Notes: a model not told the origin generated them from the sequence alone. Numbered from the stretch's first letter, positions 23,297-33,358 are shown. The stretch is 64,000 nucleotides of DNA from Bin5 sp009843665 (GCA_965220285.1 OZ244818.1:2604001-2668000); one strand, 5' to 3'. A program made the numbers and translations.

Positions 23297-24934
23297 TCAA
23301 GTCGTTACGGAAACGCCCGGCATCTCCGGGTCCTGCTGTAGCCGCTCTTCCCCGATCTCCGACAACGTCTGGTCGGCCTCGATGATTGCCCGCGTGAACT
23401 CGTGCTGCGGGGCGCTGAGAACCTCTGAAACCGCGCCCCGCTCGACCACACTCCCGTTGTGAAGGACGGTCACCCTGTCTGCGATGCGGCGCACGACGCG
23501 CAGGTCATGTGCGATCAACAGCACAGCCAACTGGCTCTCACGCTTCAACGCATCGATCAGATCAAGAATAGAAGCCTCGACGGAAACGTCCAGAGCCGAG
23601 GTCACCTCATCACAGATAAGCACGCGCGGCTCCGTCGCCAGTGCACGGGCGATGGCGATACGCTGGCGCTCACCGCCGGAAAGTTGACGCGGGAAGCGGG
23701 ACAGCAGTGCTGGGGAGAGCCGCACGCGCTTCATCAGCTTGCGGGCTTCGGCGTCTGCGGCGCTGCGACCCATTCCGCGCATGGACCGCAGCGCATGGAG
23801 GAGAGTGTCCCCGACGCGGCGTCGCGGATTCAACGAGCCCTGTGGATCCTGCGGCACAAACTGGATTGAGCGGCGCTGCGGGACGGTCCGGTCCCGCACA
23901 CGCGGCGCGAGCCGCGCGCCCGCTACCTCCACAGTCCCCGCGTCCGGCTCGAGAAGCCCCAGCAGGCAGTTGACCACCGTACTTTTGCCCGCCCCCGACA
24001 TGCCGATCAGGGCGAGACACTCTCCTGCCTTAAGAGTAAGACTCAGTCCGTCAACCACAGTGCTACGTTCTTTACCCTGCCGGTAGCTGGCAACCAGCCC
24101 TTGCGCACTTAGAAGGGGGGACTTGCATTTGGGCCCCGTCCCGTTCTTCAGGACGCTGGGGAGCGTTCCATCGCAAGCAGCGACAAGCTCGCGCGTATAG
24201 GAGTGCAGCGGCTGTGCCAGCGTTGCGGTTACGTCGCCTTCCTCCACCACCGCGCCTTCGTGAAGCACCAGCAGCTTGTCCACAGCTCTGGCAACCATGT
24301 TGAGGTCGTGCGACACCATGACCAGAGTGATGCCCCGCAGGCGCACCTGGCGTTCGATCTCCTCGGTAATCAGACGCCGGGTCATCAGGTCCAGCGAGGC
24401 TGAGGGTTCGTCCAGGACAAGCACGGCGGGGTCAGGGGCGAGAGCGCGGGCAATGGCGACGCGTTGGAGTTGGCCGCCCGACAGCTCGTGGGGGTAGCGG
24501 CGCGCGAAGTCCCTGTTCCCTGGCAGACCTACCGCCCCTAGCCGCGCATGGACGAGTTTAGCGCGGCGCTGGCCGCGCATCAGTTCCTCGACCTGGCTGC
24601 CAACACGCATGTTTGGCGTGAGCGCGGCGGCCGGGTCCTGACCGAGGTAGGAGATTACCGTACGCCGGTAACGCCTCAGTTCGGACGGCGAAGCGGCAAG
24701 GATCGCCTGATCTGCAACATGGATGGAGCCAGAAATATAGCGCAGTCCTGGTCGAAAATGCCCCAACAGGCCCAGCGCCAGCGTCGTCTTACCGGCGCCC
24801 GATTCGCCAACAATGCCCAGGCGCGCGCCAGGGGGCAAAGAGAACGAAACGTCGCGCAGGATCGCGTGGCCGGCCTGGTCCTCTACCGTGAGTCCGGCGA
24901 CATTGATTCCGGCACTGCTGAAGGTGGCAGTCAT
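23297..24934 (-). CDS. Fused two-domain ABC ATPase of an Opp/nickel-type importer (DppD-DppF fusion)
   Basis: A 545-residue protein. The ATG at 24934 overlaps the preceding permease stop (ATGA), so the longer frame to 25024 is rejected. There are two complete ATPase domains. The first has Walker A GESGAGKTT, signature LSGGQLQRVAIARAL and VLDEPSASLD. The second, from about residue 290, has GMSGAGKST, LSGGERQRIAIARAL and ICDEVTSALD. It drives the permeases encoded just upstream. The family (as in YejF, GsiA, NikDE and CntDF) transports peptides, nickel chelates or metallophores. The oligopeptide Cys-containing tail seen at 1677-2702 is absent, which is more usual in nickel/metallophore members. 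Confidence 0.9.
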   Translation of the reverse strand: MTATFSSAGINVAGLTVEDQAGHAILRDVSFSLPPGARLGIVGESGAGKTTLALGLLGHFRPGLRYISGSIHVADQAILAASPSELRRYRRTVISYLGQDPAAALTPNMRVGSQVEELMRGQRRAKLVHARLGAVGLPGNRDFARRYPHELSGGQLQRVAIARALAPDPAVLVLDEPSASLDLMTRRLITEEIERQVRLRGITLVMVSHDLNMVARAVDKLLVLHEGAVVEEGDVTATLAQPLHSYTRELVAACDGTLPSVLKNGTGPKCKSPLLSAQGLVASYRQGKERSTVVDGLSLTLKAGECLALIGMSGAGKSTVVNCLLGLLEPDAGTVEVAGARLAPRVRDRTVPQRRSIQFVPQDPQGSLNPRRRVGDTLLHALRSMRGMGRSAADAEARKLMKRVRLSPALLSRFPRQLSGGERQRIAIARALATEPRVLICDEVTSALDVSVEASILDLIDALKRESQLAVLLIAHDLRVVRRIADRVTVLHNGSVVERGAVSEVLSAPQHEFTRAIIEADQTLSEIGEERLQQDPEMPGVSVTT

Positions 24935-25782
24935 CGGGCGAACCGGTCTGCAATGGACTGGAGAACGAGGTTTGCGGAGATCGAGAGCAAGGCAATCATG
25001 AGTGTGGGCAACACGAGCGCCCACAGATTCAGGCCCGCCCCTTCGGCGTTTTCCCGTATCATCACCGCCCAGTCGGTTTTGGGCGTTTCCGGTCCGAAAC
25101 CAAGCAGGCTGAGCGCCGCGACCAGATAGAGGGCGCCAACAAATCGCATGCCGGAGTCGGCAAGCACAGGGCCGATTATGTTTGGGAGTATCTCCCGCCG
25201 CAGTATCGTGAAGGTGTTGTCGCCTTGGGTCACACTCACCTGTACGAACGGCGCCTGGCTCACCTCAAGCGTGGAGGCGCGCGCCAGCCGGGCAAGGAAC
25301 GGCGCACCCGTGAGAACCATCGTCAGAACAATGACCGGCGCGCCGCCGCCCCAGCCTGTGGCCAGCACCAGCATAACCAGCACCGGCGGCAGCACGAGCA
25401 GGAGGTCAAGCACGGCCAGTGCCACTGTTTCAATGCGGCCGCGTAAGTATCCGATCGTTACGCCTGCCGCCGCGCCGACAACGACAGTGGCTATGGTTGC
25501 CGCGAGGGGCACCACGAGCATGCCGCGCCCGCCGTAAAGAATCTGCGACCAGAGATCGCGCCCGAGCCGGTCGGTGCCAAACAGATAGCCGTCGCCGGGC
25601 TGCTGAAACGGCGCGGCCACCGTGGTACCAAGCGCATGCGGCGCAAGCCAGGGACCAAACACCGCTATCGCCAGCACGGCGACCCCGGATAAGACGACCA
25701 GCGGAAGTAGGAACCGACCTGTGCCGGCACGCAGAGATCGGTGTACACGTCCGTCGTTTTGAAGGAAGTTCGTCGCTGTCAT
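24931..25782 (-). CDS. Opp/nickel-type ABC permease (DppC family)
   Basis: A 283-residue membrane protein with an N-terminal helix, the GTDRLGRDLWSQILYG motif and five core helices. A somewhat degenerate EAA loop is seen (QVSVTQGDNTFTILRREILPNI). Size and layout are standard, unlike the long DppC at 9440-10876. It lies 32 bases after the DppB-type gene and overlaps the fused ATPase gene. It forms half of the import channel. Confidence 0.9.
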   Translation of the reverse strand: MTATNFLQNDGRVHRSLRAGTGRFLLPLVVLSGVAVLAIAVFGPWLAPHALGTTVAAPFQQPGDGYLFGTDRLGRDLWSQILYGGRGMLVVPLAATIATVVVGAAAGVTIGYLRGRIETVALAVLDLLLVLPPVLVMLVLATGWGGGAPVIVLTMVLTGAPFLARLARASTLEVSQAPFVQVSVTQGDNTFTILRREILPNIIGPVLADSGMRFVGALYLVAALSLLGFGPETPKTDWAVMIRENAEGAGLNLWALVLPTLMIALLSISANLVLQSIADRFAR

Positions 25783-25814
25783 CGTCCGATTTCAACTCAC
25801 CACCACAAGGGTCG

Positions 25815-26762
25815 TCAGCGCAGTCGAGGGTTCGTGAGTACACCAATGATGTCGGCGGCCATGAAGGCGACGATCACCGTCGCCGCCATCACCAGGCCTG
25901 CCGCCAGCACCGTCGAAAAATCCTTGACTGCCACCGCGCCCGCGAGTAACGACCCGAGACCCGGGTAGGCGAAGATCTGCTCCACCACAACCGCCCCACC
26001 CACGAGGAACGCCGTAACCGCCGCCAATACCTGTGCGATCGGACCCACTACGCCCGGCAGCAGGTGACGGAGCAGCACTCTGGACGGCCGTAATCCGGCA
26101 AGGCGTGCAGCTTCAACATTCGGGGCGGTGCGCATGTCGACAACGGCCGCGCGTACGTACCGGCTGGCCCACGCTCCAGCAGGCGCTGCCAGTGAGACCG
26201 CCGGCAACACCAAGATCCGGGGACGATCAAAGGGTGTCGTCCCCGCGGTCAGGAATGAGACCGGGGGTAGCCATTCAAGAACAAAGGCAAACAGGGAAAT
26301 CAGCACGCCGGCAAGCACGAAGTCCGGCAGGCCTACGCCGATCAGCGAGCCAACCGAAAGCGTAGAGTCGACCGGCCCGCCTGCTCTCAGTCCACCTGCA
26401 ACGCCTACGACAAGCGCGATGGCAACGGCAAGGATCGACGCTGCCGCGGCAAGAGTGAGAGAGTTGGCCCCCCGTTCCTTCAGGAGCGGCCATACAGGCG
26501 TACCGGTCGTGCTGGCCCCGGCATCCCCCTGCAGGATGCCGGTAAGCCAGGCGAGATACTGTTCCGAAATCGGGCGATTGAGACCCAGTCGTTCACGCAT
26601 TTCCGCCAGGGCCTCGGGTGTCGCCCGGTTGCCAAGAATACGGCTGGCGGGGTCGCCGGGCAACACGTATATGGCCAGGAACAGCAGGAGCGAAACGGCC
26701 CAAAGGACAGCGATGCCCGCCGCCATGCGCCGGATCAGCGTTCGAACGAGCGACCCATTCAC
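25815..26762 (-). CDS. Opp/nickel-type ABC permease (DppB family)
   Basis: A 315-residue protein. The GTG start at 26762 begins VNGSLVRTLIRRMAAG. The N-terminal helix is followed by the family motif LPGDPASRILG and RERLGLNRPISEQYLAWL, then a five-helix core with an ATPase contact loop (EAARLAGLRPSRVLLRHLLP). It ends in LTNPRLR, as usual for DppB. It lies 10 bases past the stop of the binding-protein gene, so it belongs to the same transcript. Confidence 0.92.
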   Translation of the reverse strand: MNGSLVRTLIRRMAAGIAVLWAVSLLLFLAIYVLPGDPASRILGNRATPEALAEMRERLGLNRPISEQYLAWLTGILQGDAGASTTGTPVWPLLKERGANSLTLAAAASILAVAIALVVGVAGGLRAGGPVDSTLSVGSLIGVGLPDFVLAGVLISLFAFVLEWLPPVSFLTAGTTPFDRPRILVLPAVSLAAPAGAWASRYVRAAVVDMRTAPNVEAARLAGLRPSRVLLRHLLPGVVGPIAQVLAAVTAFLVGGAVVVEQIFAYPGLGSLLAGAVAVKDFSTVLAAGLVMAATVIVAFMAADIIGVLTNPRLR

Positions 26763-26772
26763 GTGATTCTCT

Positions 26773-28362
26773 CTACTCCGAATAGCTGGCCAGGTGGAAT
26801 CGTGGCGCCGACTGGCTGTAGATCACACCGCTAAGGCCAGGCGCCGCCGCGTTGATGTCCTCCTGGAAGGCCCAGATGATCATACCGTCGTGATGGTAGA
26901 GGTACTCCTGGACATCCATGCCTAGTTCAAGGCGCCGGTCGGAATCAACTTCTGCGATCAGCGCGCCGAGCAATGTGTCATACTCTTCTCCCGCTATTGC
27001 GGTAAGATTGAACCCCCCCTGGGATCCGGTCATCAGCGCCGCGTGAACCGCAGCGGGACGGTTGGTATGGATCGTGGACTGTAGCGGCGTCGTCATCAGC
27101 CGCATGAAGTCACTAAAAAACTGGTCGGCAGGGATTTCCTCCAGCGTAAGCGTCACGCCGACCTCCGCCAGCTGCTGTGCCAGAAATGTTGCCGCGGCGA
27201 CCATGCCCGGATACACTTCGCCGGTCAAGATCGTGAGTTCAGTAACACCTGCAGCCTCGAAAAGGCGCCGCGCCTCCTCCACATCTCGTTCGACCTGGGG
27301 CAGCGTGTCGTTATAACCGGCCAGCCCTTTGCCGACAATGTCGTTCCCGACATCGCCGAAGCCAAACAGAACCGTGTTCACAAGCGCCTCACGGTCCACC
27401 ACGAGCTTCAGGGCCCGCACTACATCCGGGTTGTCGAACGGCGGGATCGTAATGTTCGCCGCGAAAGAATGTGCAGTGGAGTTCGCCACGCCAGCGGGCA
27501 GAATCTTGATATCCGGGTTGTCCGCTTCGGCTCGCGCGGCCGCGGGGTTGATGCCTGCGGCGTACTCTATCTCTCCGGCCTTCAGCGCGTTCAACCTGGC
27601 ATTGGCGTCGCCGATGAATATCACTTCAATTCCATCCAACAGCGGCGGACCGGCCCAGTAATCTTCGTTTCGAACCAATCGTATGCTCTTGCCGGGCTCG
27701 TAGGCCTCCAGCTTGAAGGGGCCGCTCCCAATCGCCTCCGCTCCACCGGCCGTTCCCTCCGGCACGACTATCGATATGGTGGCGAGGTTGCGGTCCAGGA
27801 AATCCCCCTGGGGAAAGTGCAAGGGAACGACCAGGGTTCTCTCGTCGAGAATGCGGATGTTGGCTATGTCTATGTTGAAAAAGAACTGCGCAAAGAAGGG
27901 CGCCTGCTCAGGATCGGCAAACGTAGCGAAAGAATAGACGACATCCTGCGGTCTTACAGGACTTCCATCATGGAAGGTCGCTTCCTGCAAAGTGATTGTC
28001 CACTCGCTGCCGTCTTCGTTGGGAGTCACCGACTCTGCCAGGCCCATCTGCACTTCCGAGCCGACCAGCCAGGCCAGGGTATCGTAAACACCCCAGAGGC
28101 CTATCCAGTCGGCCAGACCCTGTGCGAAGAAGGGGTTGAAGGTGTCGAAGGCTTCGCTGGGCGCGCCGATGCGGACCCAGCCGCCGCTTTCGTCTGCTCG
28201 CTCGCTTGCCGAATCAGCAGGAACTTCGGCGGCGCCTTCCATTGTGACCGTACATGCGCTGAGCAAGAGCGCCAGCGCTACGGCGAAAATGACCACGGCA
28301 TGACGCCATGAGCTTCTTTGGGAAGATGTGTTGACACGACTCCGCATTAACCTGTTGATCAT
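26773..28362 (-). CDS. Substrate-binding lipoprotein, SBP family 5 (peptide/nickel/metallophore type)
   Basis: A 529-residue protein. The ATG follows GGAGGAGAA. The lipobox LLLSAC places the acylated Cys at about residue 37. Family 5 motifs appear in normal order: FNPFFAQGLADW, TFHDGSPVRPQDVVYSF, GSGPFKLEAYEPG, LKAGEIEYAAG and VVRALKLVVDREALVNTV. It captures the substrate for the two permeases and the fused ATPase encoded next. The closest functional settings are DppA, NikA, CntA and HbpA proteins, and the ligand cannot be decided from sequence. The siderophore-type neighbours argue for a metal chelate over peptides. Confidence 0.9.
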   Translation of the reverse strand: MINRLMRSRVNTSSQRSSWRHAVVIFAVALALLLSACTVTMEGAAEVPADSASERADESGGWVRIGAPSEAFDTFNPFFAQGLADWIGLWGVYDTLAWLVGSEVQMGLAESVTPNEDGSEWTITLQEATFHDGSPVRPQDVVYSFATFADPEQAPFFAQFFFNIDIANIRILDERTLVVPLHFPQGDFLDRNLATISIVVPEGTAGGAEAIGSGPFKLEAYEPGKSIRLVRNEDYWAGPPLLDGIEVIFIGDANARLNALKAGEIEYAAGINPAAARAEADNPDIKILPAGVANSTAHSFAANITIPPFDNPDVVRALKLVVDREALVNTVLFGFGDVGNDIVGKGLAGYNDTLPQVERDVEEARRLFEAAGVTELTILTGEVYPGMVAAATFLAQQLAEVGVTLTLEEIPADQFFSDFMRLMTTPLQSTIHTNRPAAVHAALMTGSQGGFNLTAIAGEEYDTLLGALIAEVDSDRRLELGMDVQEYLYHHDGMIIWAFQEDINAAAPGLSGVIYSQSAPRFHLASYSE

Positions 28363-28479
28363 TTCTCCTCCTCTGATGTTTGGGTTCAGTACTGCAGTTC
28401 AAGACCGTTTTGACAGTGACGACAGATTGGCTGGCGAGGCCCAAGCTTGGCACTCCTCGCCGGCGTTTTCTACGACTGT

Positions 28480-29370
28480 TTACGATGTGCCGGCAGGCTC
28501 AGGTGAGGCGCAGTTCTCGCACTCCAGTTCGGCAACGTGGCGATCGAAGTAATACTGCTGCATCTCCCGCTGCTCCTCGCTGGGCCGGAGCGCGCAGTAG
28601 CCGCACTTGCCCATGTCGGGATGCAGGTACTTCTGGCAGCATACTTCGATCCGCATGAACAACGCCTGATGGTCTCCGCTCGTGAGCGGATAGACTGACA
28701 GGCGCTCACGCAGCGGCTTGGGGCCGCGGTCCAGCAATGACGTCTTCGCAGCCTTTGCCTCCTCGACAGTGAAGAATCCGGCCCTCTGCAAGCGCATAAT
28801 CGCTCCCGCGCAGCAGGTCGCGACGCTTGCCCACACGACATTCATGCCCAGTTTCGTCCGCGCGCGTACATGAGAAAAGAGTGGGCGCATATGGTGTTCA
28901 ATCATACGCTCGAACATCCACGCGATCAGAGATTCGAAGTCCGGCACGAAGACCGCGTCGGCATGCGTCGCGGCGCTGTCGGCAGGAAGGGCCGCAAAGC
29001 GGCGGGAGTAGAAGGCGTATTCGACGATTTCCCCCGAATTGTCGAGCCGAAACGCAAAGTTATCCGCGCTCACGTCCGGCACGCGCTTCAGTGTATAGAG
29101 CCCATAGACGACGTCCGTCACGAACAGATGCGTGTACCATGACATGAACAGCGCGGCCTGCAGGAAAGGCCTTTCCGTCTTCACATGCTTGCCAAAAAGG
29201 CCGAGCAGTTCATTAAGCTTTTCTTCGTCGTCCAGGAGTTCGCTAACAAAATACCAGCCTGGGCCTGACGGCCGACCGAATGACAATTCCGGGCCCGAAT
29301 GACCTTCGTTCTCGCCGATATTGTGGGCAAGCGCTTCTTCGAGTGGATGTATGGATTCTGCGAGGGTCAT
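28480..29370 (-). CDS. FhuF-like ferric-siderophore reductase
   Basis: A 296-residue protein; the ATG follows GGGGG. The C-terminus has the FhuF iron-sulfur motif C-C-x10-C-x2-C (Cys 244, 245, 256 and 259, in VCCQKYLHPDMGKCGYC), which holds a 2Fe-2S cluster. The N-terminal part matches the helical IucA/FhuF-type body (WYTHLFVTDVVYGLY). FhuF-type reductases act in the cytoplasm, reducing the ferric ion so that it leaves the siderophore. Two more Cys (ECENC) lie near the end and are not part of the motif. It sits between an IrtAB/YbtPQ-like transporter and an Opp-type importer, which fits a metal-chelate uptake operon. Confidence 0.75.
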   Translation of the reverse strand: MTLAESIHPLEEALAHNIGENEGHSGPELSFGRPSGPGWYFVSELLDDEEKLNELLGLFGKHVKTERPFLQAALFMSWYTHLFVTDVVYGLYTLKRVPDVSADNFAFRLDNSGEIVEYAFYSRRFAALPADSAATHADAVFVPDFESLIAWMFERMIEHHMRPLFSHVRARTKLGMNVVWASVATCCAGAIMRLQRAGFFTVEEAKAAKTSLLDRGPKPLRERLSVYPLTSGDHQALFMRIEVCCQKYLHPDMGKCGYCALRPSEEQREMQQYYFDRHVAELECENCASPEPAGTS

Positions 29371-29481
29371 GGATTGTGCCCCCTATGGTCCAAAGGCCTT
29401 CACCCTGATCGGTCTCCTCTTCGACCGTTCTCCCGGCAAATGGGAATGAGGGCCGGCGTTGCTGTACCTGGGCCTCTGTTG

Positions 29482-31290
29482 TCATGCAATCGTCGTCGCG
29501 GCGCGGGCCGAACGATCCCCTATCCGCCAGCAGGCAGCGCGTTGCCGGTCGAGCCACAGTTGGTGGTAGCGGCCGTCCCGTTGCTCCATCAGCTCTTCGT
29601 GGGTGCCGCTTTGCACCAGGCGACCGGCATTGACGACCAGAATCTGATCCGCGGACTGAATCGTGGGCAGACGGTGCGCCACGATGAGAACGGTCTTGTT
29701 ACGGAGCAGATTGACCAGCGCCGCCCGAACGGCACGGTCATTCAGCGCGTCGAGCGAGGAAGTGGGCTCGTCCAGCAAAACAATCGGCGAGTCCTTCAGA
29801 ACGGCGCGCGCGATCGAGAGGCGCTGGCGTTCACCTCCGGAAAGGGTAGCGCCGCCTTCGCCTACAACGGTGTCGTAACCCAGGGGAAGCTCGGCGATAA
29901 ACTCGTGCGCCTGCGCCGTGCGAGCTGCCTTCTCGATTTCGGCATCGGTTGCGTCGGGGCGGCCAAAAGCGATGTTCTCGCGCACCGTTGCCCGGAACAG
30001 GTAGACATCCTGGAAAACGACGGTTAAATGTTCGAAGAGCTGCTGATGGGTCAGATCTCGAACGTCGATGCCGCCGATGTGCACCGCGCCTTCGTCAACA
30101 TCCCAAAAGCGCGACACAAGGTTCAGGATGGTACTCTTACCCGCTCCGGAGGGACCGACGATCGCTGTCGTCGTCCCCGCGCGGGCGCTAAACGAGATAC
30201 CTTTGAGAATCGGTGTCGATTCGTATCCGAAATGAACCTGCTCGAACGCTACGTCGTGGCCCTGGGGCTCGGCGCGCAGCGTCTCCGGCGCCGCCTGCTC
30301 TTCAAGATCCATGATTCGGCCAATGCGCTCAAGCGCAGCATCGCCGAGGCGGAGGGTTTCAAACTGCCCTGCCAGCGCCACGATCGGTCCATAAACCCGC
30401 AGGATCAGGACAAGGAAAATCAGTACAATACTCGCGTCTATCGCGCCGCCGAACCAGCGGTAGGCAGTTAACGCGATCACCAATGGGACCCCCAACTGGA
30501 CGACGCCGACCGTCAGAACTCCCAGAGGCAGAAGACGCACTACGAGCCGGTTGTTGACCTGGCGAATGGCAGCCACCGCACGCGCATAGTGGCTGAGTTG
30601 GTCGTTCGTGCGGTTGAAGGCCCTCGCCACCGTGATTCCCTGCACGTACTCCAGCATCCGTCCGCTCGATTCGGCAAGACTGTCGCCCCGCACCAGCGCT
30701 AGGGCCTTGAACCGGTTATTGACCCAGATGAACAGAGGACCGGCGGCGATCAGGCTCAATGTGACGGACGCGGCCAAGAGCGCGTCAATGAATATCATCG
30801 CCGCAACCACGAAAATCGGCAGCCCAATCGCGCCAAATAGCGCCGGTATCGCCTCCGACACATACTGTGTCACCATTTCAAAGTCGGAGGTAAAGTTCGC
30901 GGTAACGTCCCCGGTCGAACGCGAACGCAGCGTCCCCAGGGGCAGGCGCTGTACGTGTCCGAGGGTCGACGCCCGCGCATCACCGACCGCAAAGAAAGTA
31001 CCGATCCAGCCGTAGTAGTTGCTGGCGTACCAGATTCCGAACTGGACGCAGATCGCAACTACGGTCACGCCGGTCGCAATCCACGCGTGGTCTGTCGTCA
31101 GAGTTCCCGCCCGCAAATGGTCGACCACCCAGACAAGAAACACGACCGGAATACCGGCGCACATCGCCTGCAAAAAGCGCAGCGCTACCGACATCTTGAG
31201 GTCCCGGCCGCGCCGGCCCAGCAATCGCCACGCCGTCCTGACGGGACCTATGTAGAAGGGTTGCGTGCTGCGCAAAGTCCCCTGCGTCAT
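29482..31290 (-). CDS. Exporter-fold ABC half-transporter, IrtB/YbtQ-like siderophore importer
   Basis: A 602-residue protein whose ATG overlaps the preceding stop (ATGA). It has six helices followed by a complete ATPase: GPSGAGKST, Q-loop VVFQDVYLF, LSGGERQRLSIARA, LLDEPTSSLD and VAHRLPTI. It forms a heterodimer with the product of 31287-33179. In enterobacteria and mycobacteria such pairs (YbtP/YbtQ, IrtA/IrtB) import ferric siderophores despite the exporter fold. The nearby FhuF-type reductase gene supports that role here. No siderophore-interacting (FAD) domain is fused to it, unlike IrtA. Confidence 0.82.
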   Translation of the reverse strand: MTQGTLRSTQPFYIGPVRTAWRLLGRRGRDLKMSVALRFLQAMCAGIPVVFLVWVVDHLRAGTLTTDHAWIATGVTVVAICVQFGIWYASNYYGWIGTFFAVGDARASTLGHVQRLPLGTLRSRSTGDVTANFTSDFEMVTQYVSEAIPALFGAIGLPIFVVAAMIFIDALLAASVTLSLIAAGPLFIWVNNRFKALALVRGDSLAESSGRMLEYVQGITVARAFNRTNDQLSHYARAVAAIRQVNNRLVVRLLPLGVLTVGVVQLGVPLVIALTAYRWFGGAIDASIVLIFLVLILRVYGPIVALAGQFETLRLGDAALERIGRIMDLEEQAAPETLRAEPQGHDVAFEQVHFGYESTPILKGISFSARAGTTTAIVGPSGAGKSTILNLVSRFWDVDEGAVHIGGIDVRDLTHQQLFEHLTVVFQDVYLFRATVRENIAFGRPDATDAEIEKAARTAQAHEFIAELPLGYDTVVGEGGATLSGGERQRLSIARAVLKDSPIVLLDEPTSSLDALNDRAVRAALVNLLRNKTVLIVAHRLPTIQSADQILVVNAGRLVQSGTHEELMEQRDGRYHQLWLDRQRAACWRIGDRSARAATTIA

Positions 31291-33179
31291 GCAGCGACTC
31301 CTTCCCCTGTCAGCGCTGGCTCCGTCGCCTGCCCCGCCGTGAGCGCAATCTGGGTTGCGCTCCAAAACGCTTCCCACATCTGCGCATAGAGCCCCCCCTG
31401 CTCGATCAGTTCTTCATGGCGGCCGTGCTCGATAATGCGTCCTTCATGGAGAACGATCGTCTGATCAGCCCCGGCCACGGTGGAAAGACGATGCGCGATG
31501 ATGATGACCGTCCGCCCCTCTGCCAGGCCGTCCACCGCCTCCTGCAGGGCCACCTCGTTCTCCGGGTCGGCGAAGGCCGTTGCCTCGTCGAGGACGACGA
31601 TCGGAGCCTGCTTGAGTACGGCACGCGCAATGGCCAGTCTCTGACGCTCGCCGCCCGACAGGCGGTCCCCTGCCTCACCGAGCGAACTCTCGTAACCCTG
31701 TGGCAGCGCCGTGATGAATTCGTGTGCGCGGGCGGCCTTTGCCGCTGCGACAAGCTCTTCGTCGGTAGCATCCGGTTTCGCCAAACGCAGGTTCGCCGCC
31801 ACCGAATCGTTGAACAGAAAAGTCTCCTGAAAAACAAACGAGACCTGGTCCATCAGCTGTACTATTGGCATCTCCCGAATGTCGACACCGCCGATTCTGA
31901 TTGCCCCCTCCTCCACATCCCAGAAACGGGCGATCAATCGGGCCAGGGTAGATTTCCCAGCACCCGAAGGACCTACGATCGCGGTAACTGTGCCCGGTTC
32001 AGCCGTGAAGGTGATCCCCTGTAGGACCTGCCGGGAGGGTTCGGTCCCATTCCCGAAGGCGAAGTCAACGTCGTTGACCTCGATACGGGCGCCGTCGACC
32101 CGTGCGTCTTCACTGGCCTGCGGCAACACGTCCGCTTCGTCCAATTCGCGTACCAGCCGCGCGCCAAGCCCGATGTGAGCCATGGTCGCCATCACATGCA
32201 GCAGGCGCATGAGCGGCAAAGTGAATCCAAGCCCGGCGATAAAGAAGAATAGCAGCGATGAGGTGTCGATCATTCCCAGGTGCCAGAATAGAAGTCCAAA
32301 GGGAATGATCGTAAGGATCGGGGATGTCACTAGTACGTAGAAGACGGTGAAGATCGGTAGAAACTCTCGACCCCAATCAGCCTCATACTGTGCGGCATCG
32401 TCGATTGCAGCTTTGGTCTCTCCAAAGACTCGGCCCGTCCCATTGAAGGTCCGCACAATCGGCATCGCCCGTATGAATTCGACAATCGAGGAGCTCATGC
32501 GCGCCATACTGCGCGTATACTCATTCAGCTTGCCGCTGCCGATTCTGATACCGACCCCCATGATCGGCAATGCGATGACAACGACCACAAGGCTCACCAG
32601 GGCCATGCGCCAGTCCACTACGAACAGCCAGATAATCAGGAACAGCATTGAAGTGAACGACGAAACCGCGTCCGGTACGATGTGCGCAAGAAAGAGTTCA
32701 AGCCTCTCGATATCGTCGCCGAGTATCCGCTGAATCTGGCCGGAGCGTTTGCTGGTGAGAAAGCCCAACGGAACATGGCCGAGGCGCTGACCTATGCGCA
32801 ACCGCAGCTGCTCCAACGTCGCATACGCCCCGCGATGCGACGTCCACTCCGAAGCGGCCGCGAGCGCATATTGGAGTATGAGAAACACTGCCGTAAGCGC
32901 GGCGTAAAATAACAACCCATCGAGCGTGGCTTCCCCGCTGACGACATCGTCCACGGCACGGTAAATGGCCCAGAACGGGCCGAGCATCGCCAGCGAAGAG
33001 ATGGTCGACAGCACAGCCGCTGCGGAAAACGCCTTCCAACCGCTGTGGGCGAAGGGGAGCATGAGCTTGAAACCGGTCAAAAGAGTGATCTTGTCGGAGC
33101 CGACGCCAGCCATGGGCTTGGCCGCAGTAGACGAAGTGGCTTCCGTCGAAGGAGAAACTGTCAAGGTGGATTCAGTCAC
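31287..33179 (-). CDS. Exporter-fold ABC half-transporter, YbtP/IrtA-like siderophore importer
   Basis: A 630-residue protein. The longest frame runs to 33419, but its first 80 codons are non-hydrophobic and unlike the family. GTG 33179 follows AGAGAGG and is chosen. A Ser/Thr-rich N-terminal stretch precedes six helices and an ATPase with GPSGAGKST, VSFVFQETFLF, LSGGERQRLAIARA, VVLDEATAFADPENE and IIAHRLSTV. The FADPENE string after Walker B is, as I recall, common in the YbtPQ/IrtAB group. It is the first gene of the minus-strand run and couples to its partner through a 4-base overlap. Confidence 0.82.
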   Translation of the reverse strand: MTESTLTVSPSTEATSSTAAKPMAGVGSDKITLLTGFKLMLPFAHSGWKAFSAAAVLSTISSLAMLGPFWAIYRAVDDVVSGEATLDGLLFYAALTAVFLILQYALAAASEWTSHRGAYATLEQLRLRIGQRLGHVPLGFLTSKRSGQIQRILGDDIERLELFLAHIVPDAVSSFTSMLFLIIWLFVVDWRMALVSLVVVVIALPIMGVGIRIGSGKLNEYTRSMARMSSSIVEFIRAMPIVRTFNGTGRVFGETKAAIDDAAQYEADWGREFLPIFTVFYVLVTSPILTIIPFGLLFWHLGMIDTSSLLFFFIAGLGFTLPLMRLLHVMATMAHIGLGARLVRELDEADVLPQASEDARVDGARIEVNDVDFAFGNGTEPSRQVLQGITFTAEPGTVTAIVGPSGAGKSTLARLIARFWDVEEGAIRIGGVDIREMPIVQLMDQVSFVFQETFLFNDSVAANLRLAKPDATDEELVAAAKAARAHEFITALPQGYESSLGEAGDRLSGGERQRLAIARAVLKQAPIVVLDEATAFADPENEVALQEAVDGLAEGRTVIIIAHRLSTVAGADQTIVLHEGRIIEHGRHEELIEQGGLYAQMWEAFWSATQIALTAGQATEPALTGEGVAA

Positions 33180-33358
33180 CGGAAACCTCTCTGGCAGATC
33201 CTGAAAGAGGGGGAAACGACCCCTTTGCCATTGCGTAAGCTTGAGCTCTATTCTCTGCCCCGGCGCCCAGCAGTTGCAGCGCACATAGGGAACGCGGACA
33301 ACCCACCGGGGACGATACGAACACGCGGCAGCGCCTTGAAAGGGCGGCACGTCGGGAA

